Both the position numbers and the translations under genes were made by a program. The notes under the pieces were generated by a model, which saw only the letters and a list, made by a program, of their open reading frames with translations, was not told the origin of the DNA and made no database searches. DNA of 64,000 nt from Streptomyces sp. NBC_01317 (lineage in GTDB: Bacteria > Actinomycetota > Actinomycetes > Streptomycetales > Streptomycetaceae). Of this stretch, positions 40,717 to 47,996 are shown in pieces; position 1 is the first letter of the stretch, and each line of letters starts with the position of its first letter. The stretch lies in assembly GCF_035961655.1 (NCBI RefSeq), contig NZ_CP108393.1, positions 2,525,501 to 2,589,500 of the forward strand, read 5' to 3'.

Positions 40717-40719
40717 GCA

Positions 40720-40790
40720 GAAAGTGCCTTCCGCTTGGACCGACAGAACCCCTCGACAAGGTTCATCGTTCCAGCTCAGAAGGCACTTTC
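40720..40790. promoter_or_regulatory. 12-bp inverted repeat upstream of the IS1380 transposase
   Basis: GAAAGTGCCTTC (40720-40731) and its complement (40779-40790) form a perfect inverted pair 47 nt apart, covering the transposase start region. In a read-through transcript it would fold and hide the ribosome-binding site; alternatively it is a protein-binding site. Confidence 0.45.
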
Positions 40791-42245
40791 GTGTTTCCAC
40801 CCCGCTTCCGGCCTCATCCCAACCGAAACGGCGAGGTTAAGAAGCGCCCCGACAAGCTGACCGGGAAGCGGGAGCGGACCGCGATCTACGGCACCGGGAA
40901 GCGCTATCGGGTGAAGGGGATTCCGGGTATCCAGGACCGGTCGTTCCACACGAGCGAGGACGCGAAGCAGTGGCTCGCCACCGCCAAGACGGACTCCAGC
41001 CGTGGTGAGTTCGTCGATCCCCGCAAGGGGGAGATCCTTCTCGCCGACTACATCGCCGAGTACTGGTGGGCGGGCCGCTCCGACGAGCCCTCGACGGCGG
41101 ACCCGATGCGCAGCCGCATCTGGAATCACATCATCCCGTTGATGGGCGACTACGCCCTGCGTGAGATCGACGCCTCCGCTCTACGGACCTTCAAGGCCGG
41201 ACTGCTCACGAGGGTCGAAGAGTCGACGGCAGAGGTGATCTGGGGACATCTGTCCTCGATCCTCGGCAGTGCCGTCGACGACCAGCGTCTACTGCGCAAC
41301 CCGATGAAGGTGAAGAACAGCGTCAAGCCCCCACGAGCGATCGACAGCAAGGCCAAGGCGTGGTCACGTGAGGTCGTCAACGCCGTCCGCGCGGGGTTGC
41401 AAGACCGCTACCAGATCGCTGTCGATCTCGGCATCGGCCTCGGGCTGCGCCAAGGCGAAGCATTCGGTCTCGCCGAAGAGGACTTCGACTTCGCGGCTGG
41501 AGTCGTCCACGTCCGCCGCCAGCTCAGGTGGGACATCAAGGGGCGCCCCTACTTCTCGCTCCCCAAGGGGCGCAAGACCCGTGAGGTCCCCCTGCCGGCC
41601 AACCTCGCGCTCCGGGCCCGAGCTCACTTCCGCCGATTCCCGTCGACTTCCTGCACGCTGCCCTGGCGGAACCCGGAGCCCCCCACCACCGCGCTCGAAG
41701 AGCGCCAGCGGAAGCCGATCACGGTCGACCTGATCCTCACCTCGTCGCACGGCAACCGCATCTACTACCGCACCTGGAACGACCGCAGCTGGAAGCGTGC
41801 GCTCGCCGCCGCCGGGCTGATCAAGCCCGTGGGCGAGAAGGTGCGGCACGACGGCAACCGAATCCGCCGGGTCCCGCGCTATGCCGCCCCACGCGAGGAC
41901 ATGTTCCACGTCCTCCGCCACACTTACGCCAGCGTGCAGCTGGAGGCCGGCGAGTCGGTCGTCAGCCTGTCCAAATGGCTCGGGCACTCGACACCGAAGG
42001 TCACGCTCGACCACTACGCCCACTTCATGCCCGGTGCGGGGCAGCGAGGGCTCGCCGCGATGGACGCCTGGCTGCGGGACCCCTCCCGGCCGAAAGTCCC
42101 TGAGAAGTCCCTGCGGGCATGGATCGCTCCTCGGATACCCTCGAACATGCAGCTCAAGGGCATAGTGCAGCAGGGGGCCGACATGTCCGTCAAGTACAAG
42201 GAAACGGCCCGGGGCGGCCTCGCGGTGAACATCATCGAGTGCTAG
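40791..42245 (+). CDS. Tyrosine recombinase/integrase, 5' end replaced by an IS
   Basis: The island's site-specific integrase, 484 codons from GTG 40791. The DNA-binding N-terminal domain (RYRVKGIPGIQDRSF, then a SAM-like core-binding domain from about residue 85) precedes the catalytic domain with GLGLRQGEAFGL (Arg I), HVLRHTYASVQ (HxxR), LGHSTPKVTLDHYAH (Gly-His and Tyr). Codons up to 40836 come from the IS1380 element, so the native start is lost and GTG 40791 in the IS end may serve. The last 22 residues are encoded by attR and equal the SdaA C-terminus. TAG at 42243-42245 is chromosomal; in the circular form the stop would be TGA. Confidence 0.85.
   Translation: MFPPRFRPHPNRNGEVKKRPDKLTGKRERTAIYGTGKRYRVKGIPGIQDRSFHTSEDAKQWLATAKTDSSRGEFVDPRKGEILLADYIAEYWWAGRSDEPSTADPMRSRIWNHIIPLMGDYALREIDASALRTFKAGLLTRVEESTAEVIWGHLSSILGSAVDDQRLLRNPMKVKNSVKPPRAIDSKAKAWSREVVNAVRAGLQDRYQIAVDLGIGLGLRQGEAFGLAEEDFDFAAGVVHVRRQLRWDIKGRPYFSLPKGRKTREVPLPANLALRARAHFRRFPSTSCTLPWRNPEPPTTALEERQRKPITVDLILTSSHGNRIYYRTWNDRSWKRALAAAGLIKPVGEKVRHDGNRIRRVPRYAAPREDMFHVLRHTYASVQLEAGESVVSLSKWLGHSTPKVTLDHYAHFMPGAGQRGLAAMDAWLRDPSRPKVPEKSLRAWIAPRIPSNMQLKGIVQQGADMSVKYKETARGGLAVNIIEC
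42092..42113 (+). promoter_or_regulatory. Right arm-type integrase sites
   Basis: Two adjoining 11-bp units, GAAAGTCCCTG (42092-42102) and AGAAGTCCCTG (42103-42113), within the integrase coding sequence, 63 bp before the core. They match the left pair (27036-27057) in 20 of 22 or more positions and in orientation. Confidence 0.7.
42177..42243 (+). repeat. attR, 67-bp attachment core at the integrase 3' end
   Basis: Identical over 67 bp to 26864-26930. It is read as the last 22 codons of the integrase plus the first base of its stop. Chromosomal DNA starts at 42244. Confidence 0.93.
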
Positions 42246-42299
42246 GACGAGGCCGCCGGGCGAAACGCGTACGTCTCCTGCGGACGGAGGTCCGACTTC

Positions 42300-43154
42300 C
42301 TACGGACGGAGATCGGACTTCGCCTGGCCGGTCTCCGGGTCGAAGGGGAACGAGACGTGCTGGTGGATCATCGTCCACTCGCCGTCCCTCCGCTGGAACA
42401 CACGCGTGCCCCGTGACCAGCTTTCCGCCGTCTCCCCGTCGGGCTGCTCCGCCCGCATGCGGTTGAGGCCCCAGGCGACGGCGATGTCCTCCCGGACCAG
42501 GACCCTGAGGTCCGGTACGTCCCAGTCGACGGCTCCGGCAGCCGCTTCGAGCCCCCGCTCGCACTCCTCCCGGATGCTGTCCCGGCCGACGTACTGGAGC
42601 GGCTCGCTGTGCTCGTACGAGACGACGTCCTCGGCGATGTGGGACATCAGCCCGTCCAGGTCCTTCGCGGCGGTGCCGTCGTACCACCGCTGGTGGACCG
42701 CGCGGACCTCCTGCTCGGCCGCGGCGGCGGGTGCGGGTGTGGGCCCGGTGGCGGGGGTGTGGGGGAAGGAGTGGTGTTCGTGGGCCACCACCCACCGGCC
42801 CTGTTCCTTGCGCAGCCCGAGGGTGAGCCGCAGACGGCTCCCGGGCTGTTCGGCGAGGTCCTCCGGGGTGCCGCACCGCAGCAGGGCGTGGGCGAAGGCC
42901 ACCTCGTCCCCGGCGGTGACGTCCAGCGACTCGATCTCGAACGCGGCGCCCTGTGCCAGCCACGCGAAGAACGGCGGCCACGTCTCGCGGTAGGCGTCCC
43001 TGCCACGGACACCCTCGTAGGGGGGCGGGACATCGAACATGACGATGTCGTCCGCGTGGTCCGCCAGGACCCCGTCCATATCGCCCCGGCGCACCGCCCC
43101 GGCCCACTGCTCGATCAGACCCCGGATCCGCTCTTCGTCCTCGGTCACGGCCAC
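42300..43154 (-). CDS. Tandem SnoaL-like/DUF4440 protein
   Basis: A 284-residue protein of two NTF2-like (SnoaL/DUF4440) domains in a row. Domain 1 (about 1-125) has IRGLIEQWAGAVRRGDMDG and VMFDVPPPYEGVRGRDAY; domain 2 (about 148-284) has HQRWYDGTAAKDLDGLMSHI and VVSYEHSEPLQYVGRDSI. An Ala/Pro linker joins them. The fold is used by isomerases, cyclases and binding proteins; no function can be fixed. The GTG at 43154 follows GGAAAGGA. A 22-bp imperfect tandem duplication lies at its 3' end (about 42279-42320). First gene beyond the island. Confidence 0.82.
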   Translation of the reverse strand: MAVTEDEERIRGLIEQWAGAVRRGDMDGVLADHADDIVMFDVPPPYEGVRGRDAYRETWPPFFAWLAQGAAFEIESLDVTAGDEVAFAHALLRCGTPEDLAEQPGSRLRLTLGLRKEQGRWVVAHEHHSFPHTPATGPTPAPAAAAEQEVRAVHQRWYDGTAAKDLDGLMSHIAEDVVSYEHSEPLQYVGRDSIREECERGLEAAAGAVDWDVPDLRVLVREDIAVAWGLNRMRAEQPDGETAESWSRGTRVFQRRDGEWTMIHQHVSFPFDPETGQAKSDLRP

Positions 43155-43266
43155 GTTCGCTGTCCTTTCCGGTCGGCGCCGCGTCACGGCGCGTGTGTGC
43201 GGGCGTGTGTCGGCCCGGTCGGCCCGCCTGCCGAAGGGCAGACTCCCGGCCGCCACCGAACTCATC

Positions 43267-44364
43267 TCACAACCGGCTGGCCTTCCCGCACCCCACGCCG
43301 TCCGCGTCCCGCATGCGGGTGTCCATCGGAGTGCTGCGGTCGTACGGGTCGGCCTCGGGGCCCTCGCCCTGGCCCGTGACCGCGCGTTCGGCGCGGAACG
43401 CGGGGGTGAAGTAGCCGGCAGACGTGTCACAGCCGCCGTTGGCGGAGTCCACCTTGTACGAGACGAGCGAGAACGTGCCCGGCTCGATGTACACCTTCGC
43501 CGGGTCGTCCCAGCTCATTACCACCTCGCGGCGCACGATCGTGCGCGCGACCTCGTCGCTGCCGGACGCGGCCCGTACGAGCGGATAGACGTACGTGACG
43601 TCGGTCCTGACCTCGACCGCGCCGCGCTCGCCCTCCCGGTACGTGATCAGCCCCCGGGTCTTGACCACGTCACCGGCGAGCCGCACCTTCGTGCTGTCGA
43701 AACGGCTGAACAGCAGCAGAGGGCTGTTCTCCCGGGTGGGTGCGGTGAAGGTGGCCGCCAGGTAGTCCTGGACGTCCCGCTGCTGGGGGTTGACCGCCGC
43801 GATCGCCTTCGCCGGCCGCTCTCCGCGCAGGACCCCCGGGTCCAGGCTGGACGCGACCAGGAAGGCGCGGCTGCGGTCGAGTGCCCGCGCGACCTCCGCC
43901 TTCGTCATCCAGCCGGTCGCCCGTGCCACGGGCAGACCCAGACCCGTCGCCCCGTCGCTCCACAGCCGTGCGGGCGAGCCCCTGAACGGGTCGTCGGCGG
44001 TGGGAAGTCCGGGCGCCGCCTCGGTGGGCGGCGGCTGGTCGGGGCGGGCCGTCTCGGCGGCGAGCGGCGCGCTGCCGGTGTCGGGGTCCCCGTTCCCCCA
44101 CCACCCGGTCAGCCGGCCCGGCAGCAGTGCCACGACCAGCACACCGATCGCGACGAGCAGTCCGAGCACGTACCAGCCCTTGCCCCGGCGCCGCCGGGCC
44201 GGTGTGCGGGTCCGCCACCCCGGCGGGGGGCCGGTCTCCGCCGCCAGACGCCGCGTCACCATCCGTGCCCGCGCCGACGGTTCCTCGGGCGCGCCCGGCG
44301 TCCCGGCCGCGGCCTCGCGCAGGAACCGCTCCCACTCCTCGTCCGGTATGGACCCCTCACTCAT
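43267..44364 (-). CDS. Single-pass membrane protein of unknown function
   Basis: A 365-residue protein with a cytoplasmic acidic/basic N-terminus (SEGSIPDEEWERFLREAA, ending RRRRGKGW), one membrane helix near residues 65-82 (VLGLLVAIGVLVVALLPG) and a large outside domain. The outside part shows LWSDGATGLGLPVARATGWM, a VVKTRGLITYREGERGAVEV block and a C-terminal YFTPAFRAERAVTG. I do not recognise a named domain; homologues appear common in Streptomyces. The ATG at 44364 follows GGGGAG. It stands divergent from the phosphatase gene. Confidence 0.78.
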   Translation of the reverse strand: MSEGSIPDEEWERFLREAAAGTPGAPEEPSARARMVTRRLAAETGPPPGWRTRTPARRRRGKGWYVLGLLVAIGVLVVALLPGRLTGWWGNGDPDTGSAPLAAETARPDQPPPTEAAPGLPTADDPFRGSPARLWSDGATGLGLPVARATGWMTKAEVARALDRSRAFLVASSLDPGVLRGERPAKAIAAVNPQQRDVQDYLAATFTAPTRENSPLLLFSRFDSTKVRLAGDVVKTRGLITYREGERGAVEVRTDVTYVYPLVRAASGSDEVARTIVRREVVMSWDDPAKVYIEPGTFSLVSYKVDSANGGCDTSAGYFTPAFRAERAVTGQGEGPEADPYDRSTPMDTRMRDADGVGCGKASRL

Positions 44365-44587
44365 GATGTGCTCCCCGTCCCTTCCCAGGCCCGTCATCGT
44401 CCGTGATCATCACACGGCCCACTGACACCGGCCCCGGCGCCGGGAACCCCCGGGTACGCCACGGGGCCCGTGACGTGCACCGTGGCCGGGCGGGACGGCG
44501 TGGCATTCGGCGCCCGCACCGTGCCGTCGGTGACACTGATCCGGTGCGCGACCATACGATTTGTCCGCCGGGGGACGTCCGGGCCCG

Positions 44588-45751
44588 GTGCCCCTCGTGA
44601 CGTGGAAGCCGTTTCGCCGTGCGCGGGCGCGGCTGTCGGCCGAGATCCGCGACCTGGACGAACCGTCCCCGGCCTGGGGTCTCTGGGCGTGTGTGGTGTC
44701 GGTCGTCCTGTCGGTCGGGCTGTTCCTCGCCGACGTGGTCGTCAGCAACGACATCCGGCTCGCCGGCCTGTCAGGACTGGGACTGCTGGCCACCGCCCTG
44801 CTCGGCACCCGCCGCCAGGCGCTGATCTCCGCCGCGGCCGTCGCGGCGGTGAGTGTCGCGGAGGCGGTGAACGACCCGCTGGGCCGCCCCGTCCTCGAAG
44901 CCCTGTCGCTCGTCACCACCGCGCTCTTCGTGCTCGCCACCCTGCTGATCTCCCGGGTCCGCATCCAGCGGGAGCACCTCCTCGCGGAGACCCGCGCGGT
45001 GGCCAACGCCGTACAGAACACGCTGTTGCAGCCCTTCCCGCTGACCGCGGGGCCGCTCACGGCGACCGGGTTCTACCTCGCCGCCCAGCAGGGCGCCCGC
45101 GTCGGCGGTGACATCTACGAGGTGGTGGACTCGCCGTACGGGGTACGGATCCTCATCGGCGACGTCCAGGGCCACGGGCTCGCCGCGCTGGGAGCCGCGC
45201 ACGCCGTCCTCACCGCGTACCGGGAGGCGGCCTTCCACCAGCCGGACGTCGTCCGGCTGACGGAACAGATGGAAAGCGCCCTGCTGCGCTACAACGCGGC
45301 CGCCTCGGTCGACGGCGCCGACATGGAACGCTTCGTCACCGCCACGGTCATCCAGGCGGGGGCCGACGGGCGGACGACGACCGTGGTGTGCGGGCACGTG
45401 CCCCACTACGTCGTGGCCGGCGGCCGGGTGACGGAGATCGCGATGAGCGAGCCCGGTCTCCCGCTCGGCCTGGGCCCGCTGATCGGCGTACCGCGCACAC
45501 CGCTCGACTCGACCATCACGGCGGACTGCGTGCTCGTGCTGTGCACGGACGGGGTCACGGAAGCACGTGACCGCCAGGGGGTGTTCTTCCCCCTGACGGA
45601 CACGTTGCGGGAGCTGGCCGGGCTGCCGCCCGACGAACTGCTGGAGCGCCTGCGCACCGCCCTCGTCCAGCACTCCGAGGGGGAACTGCTCGCCGACGAC
45701 GCCGCCGTCCTCGTGGTCACGGCGGCCCCCGGGGACGCCGCCGAACGGTGA
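44588..45751 (+). CDS. Membrane-bound PP2C/SpoIIE-type serine phosphatase
   Basis: A 387-residue protein with N-terminal membrane helices (about 35-125: VVSVVLSVGLFLADVVV, LALLGT region, LVTTALFVLATLLI) and a C-terminal SpoIIE phosphatase domain. Metal-site motifs are RVGGDIYEVVD, LIGDVQGHGLAA, CTDGVTEARD and LADDAAVLVV. Such enzymes remove phosphate from anti-sigma-factor antagonists and so control alternative sigma factors. No sensor or anti-sigma partner lies beside it; an RsbW-like ATPase sits 10 kb away. The GTG at 44588 is 12 nt from GGGGGA; a TTG at 44561 is possible. Confidence 0.88.
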   Translation: MPLVTWKPFRRARARLSAEIRDLDEPSPAWGLWACVVSVVLSVGLFLADVVVSNDIRLAGLSGLGLLATALLGTRRQALISAAAVAAVSVAEAVNDPLGRPVLEALSLVTTALFVLATLLISRVRIQREHLLAETRAVANAVQNTLLQPFPLTAGPLTATGFYLAAQQGARVGGDIYEVVDSPYGVRILIGDVQGHGLAALGAAHAVLTAYREAAFHQPDVVRLTEQMESALLRYNAAASVDGADMERFVTATVIQAGADGRTTTVVCGHVPHYVVAGGRVTEIAMSEPGLPLGLGPLIGVPRTPLDSTITADCVLVLCTDGVTEARDRQGVFFPLTDTLRELAGLPPDELLERLRTALVQHSEGELLADDAAVLVVTAAPGDAAER

Positions 45752-45782
45752 CCCGGCGCCGTCGGCCCGTCAGCCCGTCTCC

Positions 45783-47996
45783 TCAGCCGGTCGTGGCCTT
45801 CGGCGCGGTCAGGTCGTAGAGGGTCGTGCCGTCCACGGTGACCGTCTTGTAGCCTGCCTCGACCCACGCGGTGATCTGCCCGCTGCTGCCTCCGTTCGAG
45901 CCCCGGCCCCCGGCGACGAAGTAGTGGATCCTGCCGTCGGCCACGTCCTGCTTGAACTGGGCGAGGGTGGGCGACGGGTCGGTTCCGTTGAAGCCGCCGA
46001 TGGCCATCACGGGCTGCTGGGTGGCGAGTTGGTAGCCCGCGGCGTTCTGCGAGCCGATGGTGGCGGCGACCCAGGTGTAATCCCCCGCGTTCTTCTTCAC
46101 CGCCGCCGCGACCTGGTCGCTGACCGCCGTGCCGTTGAGCAGGCCCATCATCCCGGCCGCACCCCCGGCTTCCGCACCGGCGCCGGCCGCGCCGCCGCCT
46201 GGCCGGCCCTGCGGAGCCGTACCACCACCGGGCATGGCGCCCCTGGGCTGGCCCTGGCCGCCGCCTTGACCGGCACCTTGGCCTGCTCCCTGGCCGCCGC
46301 CTTGTCCGCCTCCTTGGCCACCTCCTTGGCCACCTCCCTGGCCACCTCCCTGGCCGCCGCCCTGCGCCGGCCTGCCCTGCCCCTGCTGTCCGGGTACGGC
46401 GCCGGGAGGCGCCTCGCCACCCGCGCCGAACCTGGCGCCACCTCCGCCGCCACGTCCCCCCGCACCGCCGAACCTGACGCCGGACGGACCCGCCGTGATG
46501 ATCGACCCCGAGTGCGGGGTGCCGACCGTCGTCAGCGTGTACGCGAACGGTCCCGCCAGCGAGGCGGCGATGCCCAGACCGGCCGCCCCCAGGGCGAGTT
46601 GACGCCCGAAGCGCCCCACTCCCAGCAGCGCGACCGCCGCGACCGGACCGCCGACGAGCACCGCCCAGCGCAGCCACGGCAGATAGTCCGGGGTCCGGCC
46701 GAGCAGGACGTACGACCACACCGCCGTCACCGCCACCGTCACCCCGAGCACCGAGGAGGCGAGGAGATGCGCGCGTTCGCGCCACAGCAGGGCCGCGCCC
46801 ATGCCGACCAGAGCGGCGAGGTACGGCGCGAGCGCCACGGTGTAGTACTGGTGGAAGATCCCCGCCATGAAGCTGAAGACACCCATGGTGATCAGCAGCG
46901 ACCCGCCCCACACCAGGAACGCCGAACGGGTCGCGTCCGTACGGGCCGCCCGCCGCGTCACCACCAGGCCGGCGACGAGCAGCAGCAGCGCGGCCGGCAG
47001 CAGCCAGGCGATCTGGCTGCCCACCGACTCGCTGAACATCCGGCCGATGCCGGTCCCGCCCGCGCTGTTCCCGCCACCGCCGCCCCCGCCACCGCCCCCG
47101 CCGACACTGCCGGCCTCGTCGCCGCTGAGGCGGCCCAGGCCGTTGTAGCCGAAGGTCAGTTCAAGGAAGGAGTTGTCCTGCGAACCACCGATGTACGGAC
47201 GTGACGAGGCGGGCCACAGCTCGACGACCGCCACCCACCAGCCGCCCGCGACCACCACGGCCAGCCCGGAGAGGGCGAGTTGGCCGCACCTGCGCCGCAG
47301 GGACGCCGGCGCGCACACCGCGTACACCAGCGCCAGCGGCGGCAGGATCAGGAACGCCTGGAGCGTCTTCGTCAGGAACGCGAACCCGATCACCACTCCC
47401 GCCCACACCAGCCACTTCGTCCGCCCCCGCTCCAGCGCGCGGAGCACGCAGTAGACGGTGGCGGTCATCAGCAACGCCAGCAGCGCGTCCGGGTTGTTGA
47501 ACTTGAACATGAGCGCGGCGACGGGTGTCAGGGCCAGCACCGCACCCGCGATCAGCCCGGCGGAGGCGCTGAACCGGCGGCGGACAGCCGCGTACAGCAC
47601 CGCGACCGTGCCGACCCCCATCAACGCCTGGGGCAGCAGGATCTGCCACCCGCCGAGCCCGAGGAGCCGTACGGACAGCGCCATCGGCCACAGCGCGGCC
47701 GGGGGCTTGTCGACGGTGATGGAGTTCGCCGCGTCGGACGATCCGAAGAAGAAGGCCTTCCAGCTCTCACTGCCCGCCTGCACGGCGGCGGAGTAGAAGG
47801 AGTTGGCGTATCCGGACGCGTTCAGATCCCAGAGGTTGAGCACGAGCGCGGCCAGGAGGACGGCGAACAGGGCCGGCCGTACGGCGGGCGAGTCCTCCGG
47901 CCTGCCCCGCCAGAAGCGTCCGAGGGCGCCTCCGGTGGTACGGCGGTGTCCGTCGGCGGCCTCCGCCGGGACTCCGGGGTACACGGTCGTGGTCAT
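45783..47996 (-). CDS. GT39-family membrane glycosyltransferase (YkcB-like)
   Basis: A 737-residue polytopic glycosyltransferase of the ArnT/PMT-like GT39 class, which uses polyprenyl-phosphate sugars. The acidic first loop (NLWDLNASGYANSFYS, KPPAALWPMA) is the usual active-site region. About twelve helices follow, interrupted by an eleven-glycine run near residue 300. A Gly/Gln/Ala low-complexity stretch (GGGQ repeats, about 540-590) leads to a C-terminal domain (VAATIGSQNAAGYQLA, PVMAIGGFNGTDPSPTLAQF) typical of YkcA/YkcB proteins. Its start overlaps the stop of the GT2 gene by 4 nt, so the pair acts together in envelope glycosylation. Confidence 0.9.
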   Translation of the reverse strand: MTTTVYPGVPAEAADGHRRTTGGALGRFWRGRPEDSPAVRPALFAVLLAALVLNLWDLNASGYANSFYSAAVQAGSESWKAFFFGSSDAANSITVDKPPAALWPMALSVRLLGLGGWQILLPQALMGVGTVAVLYAAVRRRFSASAGLIAGAVLALTPVAALMFKFNNPDALLALLMTATVYCVLRALERGRTKWLVWAGVVIGFAFLTKTLQAFLILPPLALVYAVCAPASLRRRCGQLALSGLAVVVAGGWWVAVVELWPASSRPYIGGSQDNSFLELTFGYNGLGRLSGDEAGSVGGGGGGGGGGGNSAGGTGIGRMFSESVGSQIAWLLPAALLLLVAGLVVTRRAARTDATRSAFLVWGGSLLITMGVFSFMAGIFHQYYTVALAPYLAALVGMGAALLWRERAHLLASSVLGVTVAVTAVWSYVLLGRTPDYLPWLRWAVLVGGPVAAVALLGVGRFGRQLALGAAGLGIAASLAGPFAYTLTTVGTPHSGSIITAGPSGVRFGGAGGRGGGGGARFGAGGEAPPGAVPGQQGQGRPAQGGGQGGGQGGGQGGGQGGGQGGGQGAGQGAGQGGGQGQPRGAMPGGGTAPQGRPGGGAAGAGAEAGGAAGMMGLLNGTAVSDQVAAAVKKNAGDYTWVAATIGSQNAAGYQLATQQPVMAIGGFNGTDPSPTLAQFKQDVADGRIHYFVAGGRGSNGGSSGQITAWVEAGYKTVTVDGTTLYDLTAPKATTG

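Larger units (their letters stand above)
39161..40836 (-). mobile_element. IS1380-family insertion sequence
   Basis: Terminal inverted repeats CCTCGCCGTTTCGGTTGGG(C/A)TGA at 39161-39183 and 40814-40836, 22 of 23 bases matching. Flanks are CTAA (left) and TTAA (right), close to the 4-bp duplication of this family but not identical. Length 1,676 bp is typical. The right end abuts the integrase coding sequence. Confidence 0.88.
26864..42243 (+). mobile_element. Genomic island integrated in the 3' end of sdaA
   Basis: An element of about 15.3 kb bounded by perfect 67-bp direct repeats, with a tyrosine integrase gene at the right end running into the right repeat. Inside are four transposase loci, an RHS-repeat secreted protein with a candidate immunity gene, a glycoside-hydrolase-like gene and a tRNA 3' fragment. 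I see no replication initiator, relaxase, FtsK-like transfer protein or phage structural gene, so it is not autonomous now. Its genes differ from the flanks in having AT-richer spacers (for example 36775-37000). Flanking sdaA and the SnoaL-like gene are core genes. Confidence 0.9.

Noticed and set aside
26931..42176. Island as a complete prophage or conjugative AICE
   Set aside because: No capsid, terminase, replication initiator, FtsK-type translocase or Kor/Kil-type regulators were seen.
46290..46380. CRISPR-like regular repeats
   Set aside because: The 12-nt units are in-frame Gly/Gln codons inside the GT39 gene, without spacers.
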